A DNA stretch of 45,278 nt, taken from a virus. The position numbers were made by a program, and so were the translations under genes. Location: IMG/VR virus record IMGVR_UViG_3300023171_000021, positions 1 through 45,278 of that record; one strand, 5' to 3'. Positions within the stretch are counted from its first letter, which is position 1; each line of letters starts with the position of its first letter. The notes beneath the pieces are model-generated. The model had not been told where the DNA came from. It was given only the letters and a program-made list of their open reading frames with translations, and searched no databases. Positions 26,635-34,342 of the stretch are shown here, in pieces.

Positions 26635-27058
26635 GTGGATATATTTTTGGATTGACTATTGTTGATATCTGAATATATAATTTCTGAAATTCAGCATCAT
26701 TCTCTAATAAATCATATCCTGCTTTATTATTATAAATAATAGTAGAATGATCTTTATTTAAAAATTTACCTATTTCAACTAAAGTATATCCCATATCCAT
26801 TGATAACATACAAAATATACTTCTAAGAAGAGTAATAGGTCTTTTTCTAGTTTTGATTTTTATAGTTGATAGTTTATTAACTATATCATCAGGAATAAAG
26901 TTATCAATTATTTCTAAAAGACTATTCAAATCGTGTGTTAATAATGTTGGTGTTCTGTCACTTATATCTATCTTAGGGTAATATCCGTACCTAAGAGCAA
27001 AATTCATTTTAAACTTATCTATATATCTTTTCTCTTCTTTTATATCATCATCATTCAT
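26483..27058 (-). CDS. DnaA domain IV-like DNA-binding protein
   Basis: Seen: 191 aa. Residues ~74-120 contain R-P-I-T-L-L-R-S-I-F-C-M-L, G-Y-T-L-V-E-I-G-K-F-L-N-K-D-H-S-T-I-I-Y-N-N-K, the helix-turn-helix and D-H-S-T (103-106) signature of bacterial DnaA domain IV that binds DnaA boxes. No AAA+ domain is present. First gene of the leftward replication block; a perfect TTATTCACA lies 60 bases upstream of its ATG. Likely origin or operator binder (inference). The basic C-terminal ~50 residues overlap the next gene in another frame. Confidence 0.75.
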   Translation of the reverse strand: MNDDDIKEEKRYIDKFKMNFALRYGYYPKIDISDRTPTLLTHDLNSLLEIIDNFIPDDIVNKLSTIKIKTRKRPITLLRSIFCMLSMDMGYTLVEIGKFLNKDHSTIIYNNKAGYDLLENDAEFQKLYIQISTIVNPKIYPHARINEVIDNKQIDTKPVGAFRLHQRRYNVTRPNFEQRRGIKGIRREEFH

Positions 27059-27117
27059 ATGTTATTTATTATATATTTAGGTTTATTAGTTGATTTTTAG
27101 TATATTATATTGTAAAG

Positions 27118-27136
27118 TTATTCACAAATCTACACA
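27118..27136. promoter_or_regulatory. DnaA box pair in the divergent intergenic region
   Basis: TTATTCACA (27118-27126) matches the bacterial consensus TTATNCACA exactly; ATCTACACA (27128-27136) matches 7 of 9. They are direct repeats exactly 10 bp apart, so on the same DNA face. They lie between divergent operons next to the DnaA-domain-IV-like gene. Proposed origin or autoregulatory operator; the region 27059-27164 must also hold promoters for both directions, but I see no clear host-type promoter. Confidence 0.5.
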
Positions 27137-27164
27137 TTTCAAGTTTAAATTCAAACTATATATT

Positions 27165-27455
27165 ATGGCAAAAAAATTAAGATATTTTGCATTAAAAGAC
27201 GAATTGGGCTTCCCTATTCCGTCTACTCTTAGAGGTTACCTTAAAGATCCATGTAAATGTGAACTTATTGAAATCTTAGGTACTCCAGATCAACCAGATG
27301 GTAATGATTCACGTAGATATCATCCTAATGGTCTACATTATTTTTATCAAGTATCAGGAGCCTGTTGTGATGTTTTACCAAACTCACTTATTGCTTCTAA
27401 GAAAAGACCAAAAGGTAAATATAGAGAATTTATATTATTTGATAGTATAGCCTAA
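27165..27455 (+). CDS. Small conserved hypothetical protein, first gene of the lysis operon
   Basis: Start chosen at M-A-K-K-L-R-Y-F-A (27165) rather than the ATG at 27090, because the extra 25 residues are low-complexity and cover the intergenic box region. The 96-aa product has F-A-L-K-D-E-L-G-F-P-I-P, a Cys pair K-C-E-L near residue 32 and C-C near 67, and Y-H-P-N-G-L-H-Y-F-Y. No transmembrane segment. Function unknown; 5 bases before a lipoprotein gene. Confidence 0.65.
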   Translation: MAKKLRYFALKDELGFPIPSTLRGYLKDPCKCELIEILGTPDQPDGNDSRRYHPNGLHYFYQVSGACCDVLPNSLIASKKRPKGKYREFILFDSIA

Positions 27456-27460
27456 TAATC

Positions 27461-28024
27461 ATGAAACCAACAATAATACTACTATTACTTCTAATATTGT
27501 CATCATGTAGTTCAGTTAATCGTACTTTAAAGAAAATTAAAACAGATCCTAAAACATTTAATGCAGTACAAAAGTACTTAATTGAAGATTTAAAGATTTG
27601 TGTTAATGATACTGTAACTATTTCTAAAGATAGTATAACATATTTAACTAAGGATTCTATTATTAGAGACACTGTAGATACACCATGTCCTGATTTTACT
27701 AAAAAAACAAGTAATGGTGCTACAGTAACTAGTAAAAATGGGATTCTAACAGTTGATTATCCAGTAAAAACAAAAGAAAAATTAATTACTAGAACAATTA
27801 CTAATAATATTAGAGATCTTAAATTAGAATCTATGTTAAAAGTAGAACGAGATACAGCACTTAAACAGCTTAATATTACGGAAAGTAATTTAAAAGTAAG
27901 AAATTCAGAATTGAAATCTGCAAAAAATAAATTAACCTTTACATATATTGGCATTGGTTTGGTATTATTGTTGGGGATTGGTATAAAGACAGGTTTGTTT
28001 AAAAAATTTATCCCTTTTCTCTAA
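27461..28024 (+). CDS. Putative unimolecular spanin (u-spanin-like lipoprotein) 1
   Basis: Seen: 187 aa. N-terminal lipoprotein signal with lipobox L-S-S-C (lipidated C16), a periplasmic stretch of ~140 residues, and a C-terminal membrane helix (about 158-178, Y-I-G-I-G-L-V-L-L-L-G-I-G-I). Outer-membrane lipid anchor plus inner-membrane helix is the topology of u-spanins, which fuse the two membranes at the end of lysis of Gram-negative hosts. Endolysin and membrane proteins follow. Function is inferred from topology and context. Confidence 0.65.
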   Translation: MKPTIILLLLLILSSCSSVNRTLKKIKTDPKTFNAVQKYLIEDLKICVNDTVTISKDSITYLTKDSIIRDTVDTPCPDFTKKTSNGATVTSKNGILTVDYPVKTKEKLITRTITNNIRDLKLESMLKVERDTALKQLNITESNLKVRNSELKSAKNKLTFTYIGIGLVLLLGIGIKTGLFKKFIPFL

Positions 28025-28025
28025 T

Positions 28026-28655
28026 ATGATAGCAATGATGAAAAAAGTACTAATTGTATCTTTTATATGTATCGTAGTAAGTTGTGCATTTTCTACAAGA
28101 GGAGGGATTACACAAAGTAAACCATCTACAACATTAATACATTTAAAACAAGATACAGTTATAAAATATGTAGAAAGACAACCTCTTTCAAAAAAAGAAC
28201 AAGCTCAACGTGATACTTCCTTTAGAAGGTATATAGCTAGTATTATACAACCTTATACTGATGATTTAAAAAACTCAAATTATAAAGATATATCTACATT
28301 AACATTCGTCCTACAAAGACAAAGTAAAAGATTAGATAGTATAAATAATTTAAGATACATAGAAACATTAGAATATCAAAAAGCATCAACAGAAAGAGAT
28401 TCTTCTTTATTACAATCAATCGTTAAAGATAAAAGAATTGATTCTTTACAATCCGCAGTAAATAGAATTGAAAATACTAATATAGAAGCAACTAAAATAT
28501 CACAGGGATTGACTAACTTAATAATAACAGTACGTGATTTAGCAATATATTTAATATTAGGTCTTGGATTCATATTCATTAGTTTAACTCTATTTCTTGA
28601 GTGGTTGAGACTTAAAAAACGTAACCGATATAAGATATTAAAACAAGATGGTTAA
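28026..28655 (+). CDS. Putative u-spanin-like lipoprotein 2
   Basis: Seen: 209 aa. N-terminal signal with V-V-S-C lipobox (C20), a charged region with coiled-coil potential (residues ~45-160), and a C-terminal hydrophobic helix (Y-L-I-L-G-L-G-F-I-F-I-S-L-T) followed by basic residues. Same overall topology as the preceding gene but no obvious sequence similarity outside the anchors. Starts 1 base after its stop. It could be a second u-spanin, a partner, or a superinfection-related lipoprotein; start may be the ATG at 28026 or a following in-frame ATG. Confidence 0.55.
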   Translation: MIAMMKKVLIVSFICIVVSCAFSTRGGITQSKPSTTLIHLKQDTVIKYVERQPLSKKEQAQRDTSFRRYIASIIQPYTDDLKNSNYKDISTLTFVLQRQSKRLDSINNLRYIETLEYQKASTERDSSLLQSIVKDKRIDSLQSAVNRIENTNIEATKISQGLTNLIITVRDLAIYLILGLGFIFISLTLFLEWLRLKKRNRYKILKQDG

Positions 28656-28657
28656 TA

Positions 28658-28954
28658 ATGAATACAGAAAAAGAGAAATCAAGTTGGTTACTACGCTTTA
28701 TACAAATAATGCGTCCAATTTCTGCTGTATTGTTACCAAACATGATAGCTGTACTTACAGTAATAACTAAAGGATACTTAGAATTATCATTAGTACAACG
28801 TACATGGTTAGGATCTGTACTTAGTTTTGCAATAATATTCTGTTGGATATTTGGTGGTGGAGATTTATATCTCAAGTTCATCAAAGATAAATGGGCTCTA
28901 ATTCAAAAACTAAATCAATTAGAACAAAAAGATAAAAATGATGCTACCAAATAA
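28658..28954 (+). CDS. Small membrane protein, holin candidate
   Basis: Ninety-eight residues with two hydrophobic segments (about 21-38 and 50-67) and a charged C-terminal tail (K-L-N-Q-L-E-Q-K-D-K-N-D). This matches two-helix holin architecture. It overlaps the endolysin gene by 17 bases. Holin role is inferred from size, topology and position; no holin family was recognised. Confidence 0.6.
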   Translation: MNTEKEKSSWLLRFIQIMRPISAVLLPNMIAVLTVITKGYLELSLVQRTWLGSVLSFAIIFCWIFGGGDLYLKFIKDKWALIQKLNQLEQKDKNDATK

Positions 28955-29480
28955 ATATCAATGGTTACTTAAAGAAAGTGGACCATTAGAATTAAAAGAA
29001 GCTTTAAAGCATTATGGTACTTTAGAAAAAGTAGGTAAAGGATCAAATCCTAATATAACCAGTTGGGCCAAAGAAGTTGGTGTATCAGGTTGGTATGGAG
29101 ATGATGATATACCTTGGTGTGGTTTATTTAAAGGTGTATGTGCTAAAAGAACTGGTTGGTTAGAAAAACCTAAATATGATCTACTTTCTGCATTATCATG
29201 GTTAACATGGGGTGATGCTGTACCTAAAGGTCAAGAATCTCTTGGAGATACTTTAGTATTTATTAGACCTGGTGGTGGACATGTTGGATATTATATTGGA
29301 GAAAATGATAATGCTTTTTTAGTATATGGTGGTAACCAATCTAATGCTGTTGGATTTGCATTTATAGCAAAAGATAGACTAAAAGGATGTCGTAGAGCAC
29401 ATTGGAAAACATCACAACCAGCAGGTGTAAGAAAAATATATCTTAATGAGACTGGTTCTTTATCATCAAATGAATCATAA
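28938..29480 (+). CDS. Endolysin, TIGR02594-type NlpC/P60-like peptidase
   Basis: Degrades peptidoglycan at lysis. Seen: 180 aa. D-D-D-I-P-W-C-G-L-F (nucleophile C61), L-G-D-T-L-V-F, then G-G-G-H-V-G-Y-Y-I-G (H115), and Y-G-G-N-Q-S-N-A-V, the conserved order of the TIGR02594/CHAP-like family. No signal peptide, so it needs holin release. Flanked by two small membrane proteins; the next gene starts at its stop codon. Confidence 0.82.
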   Translation: MMLPNKYQWLLKESGPLELKEALKHYGTLEKVGKGSNPNITSWAKEVGVSGWYGDDDIPWCGLFKGVCAKRTGWLEKPKYDLLSALSWLTWGDAVPKGQESLGDTLVFIRPGGGHVGYYIGENDNAFLVYGGNQSNAVGFAFIAKDRLKGCRRAHWKTSQPAGVRKIYLNETGSLSSNES

Positions 29481-29782
29481 TGGAAACAGGATTTAAATGG
29501 ATTCCAGATAACTTTAAAGGTATATTAGCAGCAACAGTAATTGTATCCTCATTTGCTTATTTCTTTATAATTACTTTTTATGAACGTAAAGCTGATCCTC
29601 AAGTAATAATTGCTATAGTAGCTGCAATGAGTAATGTATTACAATATTACTTCGGTAGCAGTCAAGGAGCTAATAAAAAGGATGAGTTGATAGCAACTAT
29701 GAATGCCAGTCCTACTCCAGTAGCAACAACAAATTCTGGAGATATAAATGTAGATAACAAAATTAAAGAAAAGGGAGAATAA
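29480..29782 (+). CDS. Small two-helix membrane protein, second holin or antiholin candidate
   Basis: One hundred residues, hydrophobic segments about 14-34 and 41-58 (V-I-I-A-I-V-A-A-M-S-N-V-L-Q-Y-Y), then Y-Y-F-G-S-S-Q-G-A-N-K-K and a soluble polar tail, a pattern common in phage holin-like proteins. Last gene of the operon; its stop codon is within the terminator hairpin. Which of the two membrane proteins is the true holin cannot be told. Confidence 0.6.
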   Translation: METGFKWIPDNFKGILAATVIVSSFAYFFIITFYERKADPQVIIAIVAAMSNVLQYYFGSSQGANKKDELIATMNASPTPVATTNSGDINVDNKIKEKGE

Positions 29783-29793
29783 TATCTCCCTTT
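29770..29793. terminator. Bidirectional hairpin terminator at converging operon ends
   Basis: Perfect 9-bp stem AAAGGGAGA/TCTCCCTTT with a 6-base loop ATAATA, A-rich before and T-rich after. The loop includes the TAA of the + strand membrane protein gene, and the facing VWA gene ends at 29795, so both transcripts stop here. Confidence 0.9.
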
Positions 29794-29794
29794 A

Positions 29795-31171
29795 TTATTT
29801 AACAACATTTTCTACTTTAATTCCATCAAATATTATAATTTGTTTGTTTTCAACATATTGTTTTTTTACTCCATTAGCAAATCTGCTAAAATTTGCACCT
29901 TTTACTCCAATAAAATATGTATATTTTGAGTATAGACTGCAATGGTCTTCAGCATCAGTAAGAACAATTGCATTTCTATTAATCTTAGATATATGCTTAA
30001 CTACTTCATTAATATTTGTACCTCCACCACTTTCTATAGAAAGTATATCATGAATACTTTTTCCTGTCTTATCTACAACTGTATCAAAAACATAAAGATC
30101 ATTAATAAGGTTTAGTTCTTTCATCTTAAATACGAATGCTTTAGCAAAATGTATTTTAGTAATTGATTTACCTTCTTTATTGTAAGATCCTGACCATGCA
30201 TCCATAGATCCAGATACATCTAAATATAGATCTACCTTACCTACTTTTTTTACATCTTTTACTAAGATGTCATTAATAAATAATTTCTTTAAATTAGGAT
30301 GAAGTAAATGATAATCTTCTAAACCATCCAAATTATCACTTTCTAATAAATTATTATAAATAACTTCTTCTTTAGAAGAAAAGTAAGATATAGACTTATT
30401 AAGTATCTTTTTAATACTTGATTGTAAAGAACCAAGACTCATTGTTACTTTTTTAAGCTCATATCCTAATAATTTAAGACTTTGAAGATTCATTTTATTA
30501 ATAACATTTGATGGAACAGTAGTTATTTTTAACTCTTCCCACATTTCTTGTAACTCATTTTCAGTATATATCTTAGAAAGTTCTTCAATATTTTCCTTAG
30601 AGTCCTTATCAATAGTATTACTTATAATTTTATTCCAACTATTTTGTTCTTCAAGTAAGTCATTTAACTCTTCTAATCCAGCAGATCCACTTTTATCTTT
30701 AAGATCTTTCATTATCTCATGAAAACTATCATTATCATACTGCTCTATAGTAGATAACATAATTAAATAATATTGGACAAGTCCTCTAGTAAAGATCATA
30801 GATCTAATACTATTATTATTAGTAATAACTTTTATATTAGGATCATTTGCTTTATCAAGTAATCTATATTTACTACCATTTTGTTCTGTTCTTTGTTCAA
30901 ACTTTAAATTCTCAATATGATTATAATATATATTATATATATCATTGACAATTGATCTTGGAAAAGATCTCCAGATTTGTCTTATTTGATTAAATATATC
31001 ATCTGGAGAAAGTATTTCAGTCTTCTTATATTTAGTTATTAACTGAACAAACTTCTTATTATTAGAATTATCATTGATATAAGCATTAATAGCATTAATT
31101 AATGCATTACTATCCATCTCATGTAGATAAGGACTTACTAACTCTTTTTTAAAATGGTGTGTCATCATCAT
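29795..31171 (-). CDS. VWA-domain protein of MoxR/VWA pair 1
   Basis: Seen: 458 aa. The C-terminal von Willebrand A domain has a complete MIDAS: L-D-V-S-G-S (D318, S320, S322), G-G-G-T-N-I (Thr), and V-L-T-D-A-E-D. The N-terminal ~300 residues are helical and charged. Known: MoxR-type AAA+ proteins act with VWA partners to remodel or insert metals into target proteins (CobS/CobT-like, RavA/ViaA-like). Its start overlaps the AAA+ gene by 23 bases. In a phage the target is unknown; modifying a host complex or assembling phage particles are both possible. Confidence 0.82.
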   Translation of the reverse strand: MMMTHHFKKELVSPYLHEMDSNALINAINAYINDNSNNKKFVQLITKYKKTEILSPDDIFNQIRQIWRSFPRSIVNDIYNIYYNHIENLKFEQRTEQNGSKYRLLDKANDPNIKVITNNNSIRSMIFTRGLVQYYLIMLSTIEQYDNDSFHEIMKDLKDKSGSAGLEELNDLLEEQNSWNKIISNTIDKDSKENIEELSKIYTENELQEMWEELKITTVPSNVINKMNLQSLKLLGYELKKVTMSLGSLQSSIKKILNKSISYFSSKEEVIYNNLLESDNLDGLEDYHLLHPNLKKLFINDILVKDVKKVGKVDLYLDVSGSMDAWSGSYNKEGKSITKIHFAKAFVFKMKELNLINDLYVFDTVVDKTGKSIHDILSIESGGGTNINEVVKHISKINRNAIVLTDAEDHCSLYSKYTYFIGVKGANFSRFANGVKKQYVENKQIIIFDGIKVENVVK

Positions 31172-32240
31172 TTTGAGCTTTACTAGGATGTTTATTCATT
31201 ACTTCTGTAATAGCATCTTCAATTATAATTAGATCATCACTGTCAATCTTTTTAGATGCAGTATAACCTTTAATTAAAGCTTCTATTTCATTCATATGAG
31301 CCTCAATTCCTACAGGATCAGTAACTGTATATAATACTTCGATTTTATTTAATATACTTTTTACTTCAGTACTTATTAAACTATTATGAAGCTCAGAAGC
31401 AGCAGCAGATCCAACTATAATAGATGCTAATCTAATTAATGATTTATCTATATTCTCTTCCCATACTTTACTGATAATTTTAGTAAGCTTTGGAATAAAG
31501 GTAAGAGTCCTATCAGAACATTTATTATAACTTACAGTAAGAAACTTATTTAACTTTTTAGAATTTACTTCTATATCATCAATCTCTTCTTTAGTAGGAA
31601 TGTTAATATCAAAACACTCTTTATAACTCTTTTCTCCACCTTCATAGTATTTTAATACATCTGAAGAAGATATTCTATTAACTACTTTCTTTAGAATAAA
31701 TCTATCCCAAAATGGTGATCCTTCCTCTTCTTTAGGGATCTCATTGCATGCACCTATAAAAAGCTTCCATTTACATGGTATTTTCTCTTTACCATTAAAT
31801 ATGAACTTCTCATTCATAACACCTAATAAACTATTTCTAATAGCAGAAGAGGCTTTATCTATTTCATTAACAATAATAATTTCTGCATCTGCTATAGGAG
31901 TATTTAAAGAGTATTTGTTATTAATAAACATATTCTCTATATCAGGAGTACCTTTAATTTCAGAAGCCTTTGTACCTTCATCAGTTTCTAAGATATATAC
32001 TTTATCCATATAGTCATTAGAAGCTTGAGTCATTTCTTGTTTATTACTCTTATCTATATTCTGCATTATCCATGCTTTAGCATAATCCAATGCTATCCTG
32101 GTTTTCCCAGTACCTGGATTACCAATCAATAAGACAGGTAATCCAGATGAATGAGCTAAAGCCAGCATTTTGAATACTTCTTTCTTATTAATAAGATTAG
32201 TATCTATAGTTATATATCTATCTGACTTTGTTTGTTCCAT
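31149..32240 (-). CDS. MoxR-type AAA+ ATPase of pair 1
   Basis: Seen: 363 aa. Walker A G-N-P-G-T-G-K-T (40-47), Walker B I-I-I-V-N-E-I-D-K-A (usual Asp before Glu is Asn125; E126 kept), sensor-like L-F-I-G-A-C-N-E-I-P, and W-D-R-F (Arg finger region). Fits the CobS/MoxR group. Translationally coupled to the VWA gene. The altered Walker B residue could slow or change ATP hydrolysis. A second, diverged pair exists at the right edge of the window. Confidence 0.82.
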   Translation of the reverse strand: MEQTKSDRYITIDTNLINKKEVFKMLALAHSSGLPVLLIGNPGTGKTRIALDYAKAWIMQNIDKSNKQEMTQASNDYMDKVYILETDEGTKASEIKGTPDIENMFINNKYSLNTPIADAEIIIVNEIDKASSAIRNSLLGVMNEKFIFNGKEKIPCKWKLFIGACNEIPKEEEGSPFWDRFILKKVVNRISSSDVLKYYEGGEKSYKECFDINIPTKEEIDDIEVNSKKLNKFLTVSYNKCSDRTLTFIPKLTKIISKVWEENIDKSLIRLASIIVGSAAASELHNSLISTEVKSILNKIEVLYTVTDPVGIEAHMNEIEALIKGYTASKKIDSDDLIIIEDAITEVMNKHPSKAQNDDDTPF

Positions 32241-32608
32241 TATGGTAATTGTTGTTCTACTTCAGCTGAATGTGGATATATACCAGGACCTTTTTGTAAT
32301 AATTCACCTTCTTTAACCATTCTTAAACTAGGAGGAGTTGGTTTTTCTGGTATAACTACCTGATTATCACAAACTTTTTCTTCTACAATTTCTGTAGGTT
32401 TAGTATCATCAACTATTTCAAATATATATTTAGTAACTTGAACATCTTTTAATGCTGGATGTTTCTGTATAGTAAGTATCTGAATATCAGTAGCTTCATA
32501 TTTTTGTTGAATACTACCAGCTCCATTATCATCTTTTTTTAACCAAGATAATCCTGAATTTAAATCTTCTATTAATTGTGTTATGGTTAATTTTACTTTT
32601 TCTATCAT
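32240..32608 (-). CDS. Hypothetical protein in the MoxR/VWA operon
   Basis: Seen: 122 aa; N-terminal helix (T-I-T-Q-L-I-E-D-L-N-S-G-L-S-W-L-K-K), a K-Y-E-A-T-D-I-Q-I-L-T-I-Q-K-H-P-A-L segment, and a Pro-rich linker (P-E-K-P-T-P-P). It starts on the base where the AAA+ gene stops. No family recognised; close packing suggests co-expression with pair 1, not proof of partnership. Confidence 0.6.
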   Translation of the reverse strand: MIEKVKLTITQLIEDLNSGLSWLKKDDNGAGSIQQKYEATDIQILTIQKHPALKDVQVTKYIFEIVDDTKPTEIVEEKVCDNQVVIPEKPTPPSLRMVKEGELLQKGPGIYPHSAEVEQQLP

Positions 32609-32961
32609 TTTATGTTCTGTTCTAATATTTGTAAATTATTTAATATATCATCAATATTATAATCTGGTTCGAGATGACATAATTCTGGACTATATTGACC
32701 ACTATATGTTGATCCAGTTCTATATATTAATCCAAATTCATTTGAATTTACAAGTTTATCTTTCTTAGTATATATATCTATATAAAATGCTGGATTACTT
32801 AATCTATCATAGTATGTTACCTGTGTTTCTTTAATAATTGCATAATGACTAGAATTCATGGTTGATATTCTAGGATTATCTTTTATAATAAAATTAAATT
32901 TTGCACCTATTTTATAATCACTTGCATCAACTATTTTTGTAATTAACTTATCTTCTACCAT
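32605..32961 (-). CDS. Hypothetical protein
   Basis: Seen: 118 aa, mixed strands and helices (F-N-F-I-I-K-D-N-P, Y-A-I-I-K-E-T-Q-V-T-Y-Y, N-P-A-F-Y-I-D-I-Y) with a helical C-terminus (I-L-N-N-L-Q-I-L-E-Q-N). Overlaps neighbours by 4 and 7 bases. No family or catalytic motif recognised. Confidence 0.55.
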   Translation of the reverse strand: MVEDKLITKIVDASDYKIGAKFNFIIKDNPRISTMNSSHYAIIKETQVTYYDRLSNPAFYIDIYTKKDKLVNSNEFGLIYRTGSTYSGQYSPELCHLEPDYNIDDILNNLQILEQNIK

Positions 32962-33659
32962 TTTATTGGAGTTACTTTATTTTGTTCTAAACTTTCATTT
33001 ACTTTATTAAATACATCTTTACAATCCCATTCTAATTGATTAGTATAACCAGCAGACATTGGATGTGATATAATATATTTAGTATGTGAATCACTAACCA
33101 ATCCTTCAAGACTAGCAGCTTCTTTTCCTAAGAAAACAAAAACAACATGTTTCTTATTATTACTAATAGTATCTAAAGTATATGCAATAAATGCTGACCA
33201 TATCTTCTGATGAGTCATTGGTTTATCTATTTGAGTAGTAAGAGCTGTATTTATTAATAATACACCCTGATTAGCTAAATACCTTAAATCAGTTTGTCTA
33301 GGTTCAGGTATTGGATCATATACAGTTCTTTGTATTGCATCTCTCATATATCTTAAACTAGGTTGCTCTTTGTTAGTCTTACTACAACTAAATGCTAGTC
33401 CATCTGCTACTCCTAAAGTAGGATAACTATCTTGTCCAATCATTACTACTCTAAGATCTTCCCATTTAGATTCTTCAAATGCAGTAAATACATCTTTTAG
33501 TACAGGAGTAAACCTCTTACCATCATTAACTTCTTTTTCTAGATCTTCTATAATCTTAACAAAGTCTGATGAGTATATAAATCCCTTAAGTACTGACGCC
33601 CATCCTGATGATTTTAATTTATCTATAAGCTTTTCTTTAATCTCTTCTATGTTAATCAT
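32955..33659 (-). CDS. ung: Uracil-DNA glycosylase
   Basis: Removes uracil from DNA. Seen: 234 aa. V-V-M-I-G-Q-D-S-Y-P (catalytic D77), G-V-A-D-G-L-A-F-S, G-V-L-L-I-N-T-A-L-T-T, W-S-A-F-I, V-F-V-F-L-G-K-E-A, and I-S-H-P-M-S-A-G-Y. This follows Ung order; however the canonical GQDPYH is GQDSYP and HPSPLS is HPMSAG, so activity may be changed. Fits a phage with its own ThyX and dNTP enzymes. Overlaps the macro-like gene by 8 bases. Confidence 0.85.
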   Translation of the reverse strand: MINIEEIKEKLIDKLKSSGWASVLKGFIYSSDFVKIIEDLEKEVNDGKRFTPVLKDVFTAFEESKWEDLRVVMIGQDSYPTLGVADGLAFSCSKTNKEQPSLRYMRDAIQRTVYDPIPEPRQTDLRYLANQGVLLINTALTTQIDKPMTHQKIWSAFIAYTLDTISNNKKHVVFVFLGKEAASLEGLVSDSHTKYIISHPMSAGYTNQLEWDCKDVFNKVNESLEQNKVTPIKW

Positions 33660-34080
33660 TTCTAAATTCGTATTCTCTTGGTAAAATCACATTTGATGGA
33701 AATATAAATGAATGTATCATAAATGCAAGTCTTATTTGTTTTGCAGTATAACCAGCTAATGAACTACCTAATTTTGTTACATAAAATATTTTATCTGGAT
33801 TTTCTATAGCAAAATTTAACATTTTAACTATACCACCAGCTATTTTATCTAAAGAAACTGATTTCAAAGAGTTATTATCCTTTACAGTTAAATCTTTAGT
33901 AATTATAGCATATGATTTACCTTGTAAACCTTCAGCTTGTCCATATATAGCTCCAAATTTTTGTTTGGCTATTAAGGCAGCCCCCTTACCATGTCTACCT
34001 TCTGTATTACTACCAAATACAAATATTCCATTATCTGGTAATGATTCTATATTATCTGGAGTATATTCTCTTTCAATCAT
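33652..34080 (-). CDS. Macro-like phage protein (A1S_2505-type)
   Basis: Seen: 142 aa. I-F-V-F-G-S-N-T-E-G-R-H-G-K-G-A-A-L-I-A, G-L-Q-G-K-S-Y-A-I-I-T-K-D, and Y-V-T-K-L-G-S-S-L-A-G-Y. The first block matches the A1S_2505-type phage non-structural family, macro-domain-like and possibly binding ADP-ribose or related nucleotides. Could counter ADP-ribosylation defence or act on NAD products (inference). Overlaps ung and the next gene by 8 bases each. Confidence 0.65.
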   Translation of the reverse strand: MIEREYTPDNIESLPDNGIFVFGSNTEGRHGKGAALIAKQKFGAIYGQAEGLQGKSYAIITKDLTVKDNNSLKSVSLDKIAGGIVKMLNFAIENPDKIFYVTKLGSSLAGYTAKQIRLAFMIHSFIFPSNVILPREYEFRND

Positions 34081-34342
34081 TTCTTAATGGAGTATATTCT
34101 TTTACATCAGGCATCATATAGTCTCCTACAAAAGGAGTAATACCTGCTAAAGTTTTCTCATTTAAACATTTATCACAAATGGCAATAATATGTTTATTAC
34201 CATCTAACTTACTTCCATATCCAGCATGTATTTCTTGTACAACTCCATCAGAGTAGCATCCTTCCCAAGGTCTACTTACATTAAATGCTATATCAAACTG
34301 TTTTATTTCTATATTACATACTACACATTGATATACTTTCAT
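34073..34342 (-). CDS. Small zinc-ribbon-like protein
   Basis: Eighty-nine residues with C-V-V-C (about residues 6-9) and C-D-K-C (about 56-59), a likely four-Cys zinc site, and a beta-rich middle. Such small phage proteins may bind DNA, RNA or host proteins. Overlaps both neighbours by 4-8 bases. Function unknown. Confidence 0.6.
   Translation of the reverse strand: MKVYQCVVCNIEIKQFDIAFNVSRPWEGCYSDGVVQEIHAGYGSKLDGNKHIIAICDKCLNEKTLAGITPFVGDYMMPDVKEYTPLRND

Noticed and set aside
27090-27164. Longer start (ATG at 27090) for the first lysis-operon gene
   Set aside because: The extra 25 residues are low-complexity and would translate through the intergenic region with the DnaA boxes.
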